From contig NC_087064.1 in NCBI RefSeq assembly GCF_963678635.1, forward strand, positions 54,318,338 through 54,382,337: a stretch of DNA of 64,000 nt, in the 5' to 3' direction. The translations under genes and the position numbers were made by a program. The notes beneath the pieces were generated by a model. That model worked only from the letters and a program-made list of their open reading frames with translations, was not told where the DNA came from and did no database searches. The DNA comes from Symsagittifera roscoffensis (taxonomy: Eukaryota > Xenacoelomorpha > Acoela > Convolutidae). Every line of letters starts with the position of its first letter. Position 1 is the stretch's first letter. Below are positions 1 through 11,064 of the stretch, one piece after another.

Positions 1-118
1 AGGTATGAATACAAACGTACATAGTCTTATACATAAGAAGAAGGCAAATAAACTACCATACAAACATAAATTTTACATACTTGCTTACATGCTTTTAAAC
101 CTGCAACCAATTATACGA

Positions 119-1760
119 AAATTTCGCTTTTACACATGCAAAGATTTTGACTTAATATTTCTGCTGACCTTTACAATAGAACCACATTTAAACACACAAA
201 CCAGCTTATTTTCACTTCACACTTTCAAGACTAATTTATACACACATTCAGACAAAAAGAATCACGCATTACAGACTGGCATTCATATGTCTTTACATAA
301 AATCATATAAACGTGCCTTTCATACTCATATACGAATATGTATAAGTACTTGCCTACAAAAAGACATGGAATGTACTTTACAAGCATGCAACTACTCATG
401 TGTACACACTTTCCGATTAAACAGACATAAAACTTCAATCATAAGTTTGTACAATTTGCAAACAAGCAAATTTTAAAATATTTTTAAACTGAAAAATATA
501 CATTGATACAAAATAATTGCTGGTCTTCATTCACTCAATCAAGCGGACATGCTTTCAAGAATTCTTACTTACATAAAAACATACAAATATACATTTGAAA
601 ACATACAAACTTCTAAATACTCAAATAGTATGTGCATACATGATTAAATACATTTATAAATGCAAAAAATTGTACACTTTTACATAGATACATACAGTTT
701 ACATAGATAGACACACACGCAAGTTTTGCTTAAATACATGCAAAGATTTCACTTATTAGTTCTGCTGACCTTTAAAATACAAGCACATGTAAACACACAA
801 ACCAACTTGCATTCACTTCACACTTTCAAGACTAATTTATACACACATTCAGACAAAAAAAATCACGCATTACAGACTGGCATTCATATGTCTTTACATA
901 AAATCATATAAACGTGCCTTTCATACTCATATACGAATATGTATAAGTACTTGCCTACAAAAAGACATGGAATGTACTTTACAAGCATGCAACTACTCAT
1001 GTGTACACACTTTCCGTTTAAACAGACATAAAACTTCAATCATAAGTTTGTACAATTTGCAAACCAGCTAACTCTTAAAAGCTTTTAAACTGAAAAACAT
1101 ACATTGATACAAAATTATTGCTGGTCTTCATTCACTCAATCAAGCGGACTGGCGTTCGAGAATTCTTATTTACATAAAAACATACAAATATACATAACTT
1201 CTAAATACTCAAATGAATACACACAAATAGTATGTGCATACATGATTAATTACATTTATACATGCAAAAAATTGTACAATTTTTCATAGATACATACAGT
1301 TTACATAAATAGACACACACGCAAGTTTTGTTTACATACATGCAAAGATTTTACTTATTAGTTCTGCTGACCTTTGAAATACAAACACCTGTAAACACAC
1401 AAACCAACTTGCATTCACTTCACACATTCAGACAAAACGAATCACGCATTACAGACTGGCATTCATACTTCTTTACATACAATCAAATAACCGTGCCTTT
1501 CATACTGATATACGAATATGCAGAAATACTTGCCTAAAAACATACATTGGTTGAAAAAATATGCTTGTATTCATTCACTCAATGAAGCGGACATGCAGTC
1601 AAGAGTTCTTACTTACATAAAAACATACAAATTTACATAACTTCTAAATACTCAAATGAGTACACACAAACAGTATGTACATACATGATTAATTACATTT
1701 ATACATGCAAAAATTTGTACACTTTTACATAGATACATACAGTTTACATATATACACACA
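119..1760. repeat. 601-bp-period satellite, about 2.7 copies
   Basis: Three tandem units begin near 119, 720 and 1321, each opening with a variant of CATGCAAAGATTT followed by a shared tract about CTGCTGACCTTT. Units one and two are exactly 601 bp apart and highly similar. Unit three lacks roughly 160-180 bp of the middle section, so it is shorter. The unit is rich in TACATA and ACACAC words. Small open frames inside it (5-310, 726-911, 1328-1537) recur because the repeat recurs and do not look like genes. Confidence 0.85.
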
Positions 1761-4700
1761 TACGCAAAGCATATGTGCGTACATATATACTATGCTTATA
1801 GTATCTTGTCTAACTTTCAAGAAAAACTAGAAACATTAGTAAAATTCAAGTTGGGTTATAGTTATTCTTCTAGTTACAATTGTTTTGGTTTACACGCGCA
1901 TAAGGAAAAAAATTGTACTCATACTTACAAACACATCAACTTGCATACATACACGCACACACAAAAAGTATTTTTTCTTGCATTTGTTTATAGATAACTA
2001 GAAATATTCACAGAAAAATATATTCATTATGTTTTACCTATGAATATATTCAAATACAGTCAAACCTACATACACACTTTGATTTTTACAATGCACACGT
2101 CGCAAGCAGAGATTTGCAAAGAAATGCCAGCTTTCAGCCAACTCATCTACACCATTTAGCAATGTTGTTCATCTTTGAAAAAATAAAAAAGGGCGATAAA
2201 CAATTTTTTAATATGTCTGTTGATCTCCCAAACGAATTTTGCAACGGTATCAAACTTCAACTCAAAATTGACCAGTGAGTCATGAGAAGCGCTTTTAGTG
2301 GTCAGAAGAAAAAACCGAGGCTTACTAACTTGCATAACACGGGAAAACTCCAAAATAAATTATTGAAAGTTTTTTGTTGGACGGTCCGAATAGAGTTTTT
2401 TGACATATAGAAAATTGATTTCAAGTAATTATTTAGTTTTGTACAGAAAATTTAAGACAGTGGTAATTTTGGTTCAAAAAAAAATTAGCCATTGTTCTAA
2501 GAATTGTAATCTTTTTTAAAAAACTTTGTTTTTTGATTCATTTGTTATTTCTGTAGTTTGATATATCTTCAGTTGACGATTAAGCTGCAGGTTTAACCGT
2601 ACACCAAATTACATTGACTAGAGTTGCACATTATGTTATTTTCTCGCTAAACCATCAAAACTTTTTTTTTTGTGAAAAAATATATTTGGTTCTGAAAAAA
2701 CTATTCAATACAGGTTCAGCTGTTCTTTTTTTTTCATCTTTTCCCCCGTATTTATGCAATATCGATAGTTTGAGCTATAGTATCTTAGAAAAAAATATTT
2801 TAACTATGATAAAATTAACGGTAAAGGGTATGTTTTAGAGAAAACAAAAGTTGTTCTAAGCTGAGGTTCAGCTCATTTTTTCAGTAATAAAGAAAACTTT
2901 CAGTAATTTTTTAAATTTGTGCAAAATAAACAACCCAATCTTCTTTTGCGATTTTGAATTTTCTAGAACGACTGTTTTTTAGACATGATTCTAAATGAAA
3001 CACAAGTTTTTTATAATTTTAAAGAATTAGGAGCAAAAAAACTTTTGTTCTTTTTGTTTTATTTAATTTGGATTACAAAACAAACAGCTTAACCTTAATA
3101 AATTCAACTTAACTATTTGAAAAAAAGCAACACAAAACAGACTGAAAATTTTTCAATTGATTCCACGTATAACAGAGATTGATGCGTTCCGATCCTTTTA
3201 CTTGTTTTTTGCGAGCAACTGGCGTTTACATTTGGCTAATATCGGTTGTCTGCCTACTGCACCAAGGGCTCACTGTTAGACTGATTTCTGCAACGAGAGT
3301 AACAAGGTGAAGCTGGTGGCTCCATTTCCAGGCCGACTTGGGCCTCTCGACTTCCTGGGAAGATCCAAATTGTCTCTATGAAAGAGGAATGGGCTCATAC
3401 GGAGATGAGTAAATCTAGATCCTTGATTAGCATAACTTTTGCTATTTGCGCTGAATCGATGATATAAACTCCGATGATCAAAAAATTATCTTTTCTGATG
3501 GCGTTTTAAACCATATTTAACTATTTTTTTAAAATATATAAATGCAAAAAGATAACCTAAATGGAAAATATGTGATTTAGAGTGATCCAATTATCATTAT
3601 TTGAATTTAATTATTGTCTAATAAGGAAAGAAAATCTCCAGGAGCAGTCTTTTCAAAAATAATACGTTCTTGAGCGGAATCAGTCAAAATTTATACATAC
3701 AGTTTTTTAAGGTTTTGCGGTAACGGAGAGCAAACATTGAATTGAAACGGGTAAAATTATGAATCTAATGATGCAAGCACGCGCCTGCAGAGGCGTTGTT
3801 ATTGCGCTAAAAACAGAACAAGTCTTATCATGAATTGGAAATGAAATATCTGATAAACGCTTTGTTTTGTATAATCAAGACCACATCTTTTGTAACTTCT
3901 GATAGTAATTTTATCGACTCTTCTTCAAATTGAACACTTTCGGATAAGTATTAAAACGCAGCATAGTTTTGGGCTCACTTTCATATCTTGTATTCAGCGG
4001 CTAATCTAAAATGAACACATAAATTTCCTTATGTCTGATTGAGATTTATGATTGGGTATAGATGTCAGTCCACAACCAGAAAGTTTTTCAAAAAGAAACC
4101 CTTTACATTTTAACCTGATTTAGTCTTACCAGAATTCGTTTATCTGCTGGGAAACTTATCTAATTTGGCTACGCTGTGTATGATCTATCACTGGCTGATA
4201 AGCGAATGATTCGAATAAACTTGAATTTATGTACATAAGTCCGTGTTTGATTTTTTATGCGTGTTTATCGGTATGTGTAATTGTTAATTTTTATGTATAT
4301 ATGTTCAGAAGTGTAACAATAGCTAAGAGTTAAGCCACAAATCAAATTCAATGTAGCTTTAGTTCCAGATTAGTCGAGATTTTCTAGAACATTTTACTAG
4401 GTGTTGTATCTGTACTATGTTCAACCAGATACTACAAAGTAAAAATAATTATGTGTAAATTGTGTGCATTGCATGATCGATATTTGTTTGCTTTACGGTT
4501 TGCTTGTATTGGAAATGTTATATCAGAAAAGATGTACAAGCATGTTGTTCCAAAACGTTTTCGAATCAATTTAGGATAAATAATTGTAATTGGAAATAAA
4601 ATTCGATGTCAAAATCAATCCAAATTCTTCTTTTTACTTCTCTTCATTATTCTAGATTGTTTCACCAGATGCTAAGTGGGTACAGATTATCAATCAAATT

Positions 4701-4964
4701 TGGATACGTAAAAATAGTGCGTGTAGATAGGCATTTTAATCAGTTTTTATTTGTAAATGTAAGCACGATTAATGTCTACTTTGTATGTTTTTGGTTATAT
4801 ACATTTGTTTATAATGATTCATATGTATAAAGTTACTTATGCGATCAAAAATATGCCATCAGAAGTGCCCTTTTAAATAGAAAAACAATTCATCTCATAC
4901 TTTTTTGCTGCTCTTCATTTCTGAATAGTTCACCACATACTAAAAATTACCAGATACAACATTA
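1761..4964. other. AT-rich DNA without recognisable gene
   Basis: No open frame here has a plausible protein composition; all are short and full of Phe, Lys, Leu and Ile as expected from AT-rich sequence. The only compositional break is a GC-richer patch at about 3180-3420, which I could not assign to a known RNA, SINE or exon. Confidence 0.6.
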
Positions 4965-5164
4965 NNNNNNNNNNNNNNNNNNNNNNNNNNNNNNNNNNNN
5001 NNNNNNNNNNNNNNNNNNNNNNNNNNNNNNNNNNNNNNNNNNNNNNNNNNNNNNNNNNNNNNNNNNNNNNNNNNNNNNNNNNNNNNNNNNNNNNNNNNNN
5101 NNNNNNNNNNNNNNNNNNNNNNNNNNNNNNNNNNNNNNNNNNNNNNNNNNNNNNNNNNNNNNNN
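4965..5164. other. assembly gap of 200 N
   Basis: Exactly 200 undetermined bases. The round number suggests a placeholder of unknown true size rather than a measured gap, so distances across it should not be trusted. Confidence 0.98.
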
Positions 5165-5586
5165 CCTTGTCCCAGTTTTCTCTGAGTTTTCACAAAACCA
5201 ATAATGTTTTGCATCATCGCTTAAGTTTTTGCCCTTATCAGTTTTTTAAAAAAAAATTTTTTTTCTATCATCACCATTAACATCATAAATGCTTTTGTTG
5301 TGGCTCAAGTGAAGAAAAAAACAATTTTTAAATCGCAAATATTAAGAGTCCTTTGTTAAACGGTATGGAAAAAGGCAACCGATAGGATAGCGCCTTATCA
5401 ATTGTTTGCGCTGAAAGAAAATAAACTAGTTCTCAAAGCCTTAGTTGAAAGTATAGCAAACCAAAAAATGCGATGAGAATTAGCACAGTTATTGACTTAG
5501 TTCAAAGTTTCGTTTCCTGGAAGATTTGCAGAAAATTAATTTAAAAAACGAAAACACTTATTTCTTAACAAATATTCGACGAATCA

Positions 5587-6370
5587 TTGCAAGTTTAACG
5601 ACAAAAAGTAAAACGAAACAACCAACCATTGTAAGCTAAACCAAAAAGGTACAACGAACATAAAACAAGTGTGAGTTAAACGAGACAAAAATCCAACGAA
5701 CCAGCCAACCATTGTAACTTAAGCAAGGAAAAGTGCAAGAAACCACTGAACCATTGCAATTAAACGAAAAAAAATCCAACAAACAATTGTAAGTTAAACG
5801 AGGAAAAAACCAATCAACGAACAAACCATTTTAAGTTAAACAAGAAAAATTCTAACAAACCAGCGAACCTTTGTAAAAAAAACAAGGAAAAAGTCCAAGG
5901 AATTAACAAAACATTGTAAATTAAATGTGAAAAAAAAACCCAACCAACGGACGAACTAATTTAAGTTACACAAGAATATTCCAGCGGACCAGCAAACTAT
6001 TGTAACTTAAACAAGAAAAAGTCCAATGAACCAACAAACCTTGCAAAAAAAACGTGAAAATTTTGAACAGAACGCAAAGTTTTTGAAACAGTCCAGGAGT
6101 CATATTGTTCAATTTTTTCACGTTCAATTAACAATGTTTCTTAAGACATGCAGTTTTGAACCAAGTAAAGCAAATCACCATTGAACCATTGTAAATAAAG
6201 CGAGAAAATGTCCGTTGAACTAACAAACTATTGTACGTAAAGTAGAAAAACTCAAAGATACCAACAACCATTGTAAATTGAACTAAAAAATTCACAAAAC
6301 CCACGAGCTAATGCAAGTTAAGCGAGGGAAATTCCAATGAACCAATGAATATTGCAAGTTAGACATAGAA
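5587..6370. repeat. degenerate minisatellite, period about 40-45 bp
   Basis: Some fifteen or more imperfect units share a core of CCAACGAACCA...CCATTGTAAGTTAAACGAG. Unit length varies and an unrelated stretch interrupts the array at about 6060-6165. The units have diverged independently, so this is an old array. Open frames across it are repeat artefacts. Confidence 0.75.
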
Positions 6371-6973
6371 AAATTGATTATCACGACAAAGTGCAACAAT
6401 TTTGAACCACATCACTCAATTCTTTCGTGTTTTTGTTTCCTCACATTCAAAACCAACAAACTTTTAGGGGTTGAAACTTTGAGGTATTTTATTAGTTGAT
6501 AAGCATAAGTCATAATTTTCCAACAGAAATTACCGATAAGTCCTAAATTTCTATTGGTTGCTGTGGCCAGTTAATTTTTGAAAGAGTTCTGTTCGGAATT
6601 AGTTTTTTTTAACAAATGACGAATTTTCTGAACGCTAAAAAACCGTCGGTTGACCGTGCAAAAAACTGAAACTTGAAAAAACTGTGGATTTGAAACGAAA
6701 AAAATTTTCGTCAAAAATTTAATTTAACTAGCTTTAAAAATGATCAAATCTAAATACTTCAGAATATTGAACTAATTGCTTCAATCCAAGTCCCAGCAAC
6801 TTTTCAAACCACTTTAAAAAGAGAAAGCGAAGTTATATTTTTGGTCGATAGAAAAAAATTATATTATTTTTGCAGTTCAAGCGTGATTTTTTACTTGTTT
6901 TTTCTTCAATTTCCTTTGTCACGGGGATCGTCATCTCAACTGCAAAAGGTCGGAAAAAGTAATTCAGAGATAG
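6371..6973. other. unassigned AT-rich DNA
   Basis: I see no gene, repeat boundary or structured element in this stretch between the minisatellite and the first R repeat. Confidence 0.5.
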
Positions 6974-7509
6974 ACAAGACTGCACGTATCAGGGCAAAGC
7001 CCTGAATGTTCCGACTGCCCTTTAAGGTTTATGGAGCAGTAATAACATTAAAAAATTCAATGAAATAAAACAAAATGAAAATTTTTTTTCTTCTAAAATT
7101 TAAAATTTTTTTATGAAAATCATCCCCTCCACACGCCATATAAAGTACAAAAGGATAGATTTCGCTCCTTGTAACAAACCAATTATGGCAAACAAGCTTC
7201 TTTTAACCAATTTGGAACGATTTCTAAACGGATTAACTCTCCGCTTACGCGTTATTAGCGCGAAATATATCGCGCGTTAATTGTCCCAAATTGACCAAAA
7301 TGGCAATCTTTAAACCCCCGTAACATTACGAAAAATGATCACAGGTGAAATATCTTTTCAAATTTGAGCTCAGGGCAACAATGCCTTTCGAATGATATTA
7401 AAAAATTCCGTCAAAAATGGCTAGTTAAAAAGTCGAAATTTGTCTGAAGAAAAAAAAACCCACCCCGAGCACAAATATTCCGTTACTTTCGTATTGAAAG
7501 TCGGAACAA
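6974..7509 (+). repeat. dispersed R repeat, copy 1
   Basis: About 536 bp. It starts with ACAAGACTGC then a hairpin (CAGGGC AAA GCCCTG) and TGTTCCGACT-like sequence. It ends in the stretch CCGTTACTTTCGTAT followed by AAAGTCGGAACA. The middle holds a CpG-rich inverted repeat (ACGCGTTA...CGCGCGTTAAT). It carries no open frame. The same unit occurs at least a dozen times in the window in both orientations, so it is a non-autonomous dispersed repeat. Confidence 0.85.
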
Positions 7510-8210
7510 AAATTAAGGATTGATATGTATGAAGAGGTGGAACAATTCAGAGCTCATACAATTGAAAAAGGGCAACAAAAATATTTGAGCAAAAACAAAC
7601 TATTATGGATGATCTTTTGAGAGCGCAAAAGCGTTATACGACTAAATGATGCGTAATGGTTCTGAATCACCTTGCAATACGATAAACTATTATGGTATTG
7701 CGTGTGAAACCTTGGACTATTTTAAATGATTTTTGAAACAAAAGTAACTGATGATAGGATTAAAGCACGTCAGAAATAACTTGGAATAGCCATTGATTGG
7801 TTGCTACTGGGTGTAATATCTGAGAGTATCCTACTTGTCGCCAATTCAGACTAAATGGAAAACGAAAAAACAAAACAGCTTTAGCTTGAGGGAGCACTTA
7901 CCCCTATTAAATGCTGAACTAAAGTCTGAGCCTGTAAAAATGAGAATGATTATATCAATCATTGTATAGAATCGATATCAGTTGCAGACGGTGAAAACAA
8001 TCGTGATGAAACTGTGCGCGTATGATACATTAAAAACTTGCAGAAATATTAAAAAAACTGCAACCCAAAACAATCAACCAATCCCATCAAAAGCGGCCAA
8101 AACAGAGGAGTGTGAGCGAGCGTAGAAAAAAGCAAAACACTGGCAATTCTTGAGCGTAATGAGCAATGATAACAGAGAAAAAACCTCTTAAAAACTTGCT
8201 TTTCTTGTTG
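7510..8210. other. unassigned DNA flanking the giant element
   Basis: No gene or repeat boundary seen. The last four bases before the LTR belong to the AATC target duplication. Confidence 0.5.
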
Positions 8211-8214
8211 AATC
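8211..8214 (+). other. target site duplication AATC, left
   Basis: AATC directly precedes the 5' LTR and recurs directly after the 3' LTR at 27375-27378. A 4-bp duplication fits Gypsy-type integration. Confidence 0.85.
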
Positions 8215-8624
8215 TGGAACCTGATCTAAACTGCATTTTATGATTGGATAAATTAGATATTTTACCACTGTAAAGTATTTAATATTAACCAATCATGATC
8301 CATCAAACTAACAACCCACTTATTTGTAAGTGCTGGAATTACTTGTAATTTCAGCACCAGAGAGATTTGAATTTAACTTAGAAATTAGTTGACTCTCCAA
8401 GAAGACTTCAGCAGCCGCAATAAACCAGTATACCCTAGATCTATTGAGCCTAGCAGAGACTAGTTAAACACCCTGAGACTAGATAGTATAAGAGTAAGAT
8501 TAGGATCGGTATTAGACTAAGAAGTTGCACGAATCTATCCGGCAGAAAATAAGATAGCGTGACGAGCAGACGGTGTACCCTATCCGAAATTACTCTATGA
8601 GTTAACCACATCGGTCCTAACTCA
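8215..8624 (+). repeat. 5' LTR of giant element (410 bp)
   Basis: Starts TGGAACCTGATC and ends CCTAACTCA. It matches 26965-27374 over the full 410 bp with only three substitutions seen by eye. An AATAAA polyadenylation signal sits at 8419-8424. Promoter, cap site and R/U5 limits cannot be read reliably. Confidence 0.95.
8419..8424 (+). promoter_or_regulatory. AATAAA polyadenylation signal in LTR
   Basis: Canonical hexamer in the 3' half of the 5' LTR. The functional copy for the element's transcripts would be the one in the 3' LTR at 27169-27174. Confidence 0.55.
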
Positions 8625-8626
8625 TC

Positions 8627-8644
8627 TGGTGCGACCATAAGTCT
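8627..8644 (+). promoter_or_regulatory. probable tRNA primer-binding site
   Basis: Two bases after the LTR the sequence reads TGGTGCGACCATAAGTCT. TGG pairs with the universal CCA end of tRNAs, and its position just downstream of the 5' LTR is where the minus-strand primer site belongs. I could not identify the matching tRNA. Confidence 0.6.
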
Positions 8645-8711
8645 CGAACAAGACCTTAATAGCTTAGAATTAACCAAACATAGATTAGAATTTAGACAAA
8701 ACATTTTAAAA

Positions 8712-8945
8712 ATGTTACACGACGATAATTTAATCGAAATGTCTCTACGACTCAATAGATCAAAGCCAATATTCCGAACGATAAGAGAACTGCCCGGAAT
8801 TGGAAGAAGACCTCGAACCAGAGACGACATACGACAAAGTAGAAACTTACCAAATAGTTATATGATAGTACGGCAAAAGCCAACACAAACTTTTATATTT
8901 AGAAACTTATTAGCAATGAATTTAGATTTTCATCTGCAAACTTAA
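8712..8945 (+). CDS. small leader ORF, 77 aa, unknown
   Basis: ATG-initiated frame shortly after the primer-binding site. The product is Arg-rich (a GRRPRTRDD tract near residue 35) with no motif I recognise. It may be a translated upstream ORF or chance. It lies in the long leader well upstream of gag. Confidence 0.25.
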   Translation: MLHDDNLIEMSLRLNRSKPIFRTIRELPGIGRRPRTRDDIRQSRNLPNSYMIVRQKPTQTFIFRNLLAMNLDFHLQT

Positions 8946-9884
8946 ATCTTGAAGTCAACCTTCATGATCATTTCAGGCGCTAAACAAAATTTTAATATAC
9001 AATAACGATTGATAAAAAGATCTCAGATCGTTTTTCTAAAATTCTGCAGTATTCTATAAAACATGTTTGGAAAATATTTATTGAAAATCAAAATAAAAAT
9101 TAGTAGCATGACAATAAACTGTTAGTAATCATAAATCATCCAATTGTCCCAGCTTCATCACCTAAAACATAACAGCAATCATAAGCTCACTAACATCATA
9201 AAAAAACTAAATCTTTTTCTTAAACAAATTTAAATCATTTTAAACTTAAAATCACTTAAATTTAAAACCAGATCATCAAGGCTTATCCTTGGATCCTAAT
9301 TCATTTTCTATTTAATTAAATTTAAAACTTGATCATCAAGGCCTATCCTTGGATCAAAAAGAACAATTTTGTTCTCCCCCACCCACTTAGCTAGTGTCTA
9401 ACGACCTCAAACGTCGATTCACTATCCAACCCTTTCTAAAAACCCAAGACTAATAGAAATTTTTCAACAAAACTAATCATTCAAATTAGGATAAACAGTG
9501 AAGAACTTCAGTTATTCATCCTTCACTTGAACCCTCTTCTTATCAAGACCCAGGATAAATCTTAGACTTAGTAAGTTTAAAATAGTATCTAACGAACTAC
9601 TCGCGTTCTAATTATACCTGAACCTTGTGGATCGATTTACTATTCTCCAACCCTTGAACACAATCACTACCCCTAAGTAAGATTAAGTAAGTTAACACCT
9701 TAGCTTATACTAGCCACGAGAAAGTAAAAAGTCATTCTTCGGAATCGATATACTTCTCTCTCCAACCCTGAATAAATAGACCCAGGTTAAGCTAACCAAA
9801 AAATCGTAATGACTAACAATTTAAGAAAATAGAAATCATCTAACAACTTTTTGCATCCGTCATCCTAAACCTTATGTCCTTTAA
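8946..9884 (+). other. non-coding leader of giant element
   Basis: About 0.9 kb without a convincing frame. It contains a twice-repeated stem-loop (9271-9295 and 9331-9355) and three diverged copies of a motif around TCGAT..ACTAT..TCCAACCCT near 9413, 9634 and 9745. Repeated structured motifs between primer site and gag could serve packaging, dimerisation or translation control; that role is inference. Confidence 0.5.
9271..9355 (+). repeat. two copies of a leader stem-loop
   Basis: GATCATCAAGG-CTTAT-CCTTGGATC at 9271-9295 recurs at 9331-9355 exactly 60 bases later with one change in the loop (CTTAT to CCTAT). Each can fold into a CAAGG/CCTTG stem extended by ATC/GAT ends. Upstream of each lies TTTAAAAC. 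A loop-only difference is consistent with selection on the stem. Confidence 0.6.
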
Positions 9885-10340
9885 AATCTAGGAAACAAAC
9901 AAACAATCGTTTTACACAACTGTGAAATAGATAACATAAAATACGATCTTGTAATCACACCTCATACACAAACAGTTGGATATATTAGAACAAAACGACA
10001 AACACTAAAAAGAAAAATAATAAACAAACAAAGACAAATCACACGAAAAAGATTTTCCAAAAACAGAAACGCATTTTCAGAATCAGAAGTCAGCAATTTA
10101 GGCGAACTTTATAAATTAAAAGAATCAATTGATAAAAATTGTCCCATTCACGATCAATTATATTTTTCCGACTCAGAAACAACTTCAAATTCATCAAAAA
10201 GAGGAAAAAGAAGAATAAAAAAGCAGTATAAACACAAACCAGTACACTTATATAACTGGAATCAACCAATTAGACACATCAATAATTACCTATTAACAGT
10301 CATTAAACGAAAAAATGAGCCAAACACACACTCCAAGTGA
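9885..10340 (+). CDS. basic open frame without ATG, 151 codons
   Basis: The frame is open from just after a TAA at 9882 to a TGA at 10338-10340 and contains no Met codon. It encodes a Lys/Arg-rich protein (tracts such as KRKIINKQRQITRKR and KRGKRRIKKQ) and looks coding rather than random. It overlaps the next frame by 26 bases at an A-run (10310-10315), so a single indel there would fuse the two. Alternatively it is reached by splicing; an AG at about 9889-9890 could be an acceptor. It may be the N-terminal (matrix-like) part of Gag. Confidence 0.4.
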   Translation, partial: NLGNKQTIVLHNCEIDNIKYDLVITPHTQTVGYIRTKRQTLKRKIINKQRQITRKRFSKNRNAFSESEVSNLGELYKLKESIDKNCPIHDQLYFSDSETTSNSSKRGKRRIKKQYKHKPVHLYNWNQPIRHINNYLLTVIKRKNEPNTHSK

Positions 10341-11064
10341 AGATAGTCCAGATGATGACGATATCTTCCCCTTCCTCGTAGATGCACCCAATGATAGAGG
10401 ACAGCATATACTTTGCAAGAATTTACTACTAAATTTGTTTGAACCCGGAATCAGCCCATGTAAAACAGAGTTCCCAGATGTAAAAATCAAAAGACAAATT
10501 ATTGATCACTATCTGAAAGATATATGTAATTTGACACAACACTACGGAATCTACACCATAGAATTCACCTCACCAAACCCGAATCACCGCAAATATGTAA
10601 TTCAAACAGACGACCTTGATTTAGAATTTTCAAAAGTATTCTCAGAATATATAAAAAGCATACAATATCATAACTCACAAAGAGCAAACTCCATATTTAC
10701 TAATGAAGTTTTTGCAATAATATATAGTTATATCTCAATATTAGAAAACGAAATCCCAATCTCAAATGTCTCACCGACAGAGACATCTAAACATATAAGG
10801 GTACGACATGAAATCACACTATTTTCATCTTTTCTAAATATAATTAAAGAAAATTTCACTAAAGATGAAGTTTCACAACATACAAAACATGACTTACAAA
10901 AAATTTTGGCATGGTTTATAATAGATTATTTCACACATAATATAGATTTAATTTCACAAGCAAGAAAAAAAATTTTAGACCTCAAAATTCAAACGATGAT
11001 ACCGCCATCACAGAACAGTCAGACTACGTTTGGGACCCCGAATGGTCTCATTATGCATTTATAA
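10315..11064 (+). CDS. gag: Gag N-terminal ORF, 249 aa
   Basis: ATG-initiated frame opening with an acidic segment (DSPDDDD) and followed by a largely helical-looking region. No family motif is clear. It ends at TAA 11062-11064, while the gag frame one base back is open from 10941. The two overlap by about 124 bases and share an A-run with an A_AAA_AAA heptamer at 10965-10971, where a -1 shift would carry ribosomes into the capsid frame. After that point the -1 frame reads more like protein than the end of this frame. I infer it is the amino part of a Gag polyprotein. Confidence 0.6.
   Translation: MSQTHTPSEDSPDDDDIFPFLVDAPNDRGQHILCKNLLLNLFEPGISPCKTEFPDVKIKRQIIDHYLKDICNLTQHYGIYTIEFTSPNPNHRKYVIQTDDLDLEFSKVFSEYIKSIQYHNSQRANSIFTNEVFAIIYSYISILENEIPISNVSPTETSKHIRVRHEITLFSSFLNIIKENFTKDEVSQHTKHDLQKILAWFIIDYFTHNIDLISQARKKILDLKIQTMIPPSQNSQTTFGTPNGLIMHL

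Noticed and set aside
4930-5217. Minus-strand open frame of 95 codons
   Set aside because: Most of it is the 200-N gap translated as unknown residues.
5587-6370. CRISPR-like array
   Set aside because: Units are contiguous and degenerate, without constant repeats separated by unique spacers, and the genome is eukaryotic.
8450-8830. 126-codon minus-strand frame over the 5' LTR and primer site, with a partial twin in the 3' LTR
   Set aside because: It is antisense to the LTR, recurs only because the LTR recurs, and shows no protein features.
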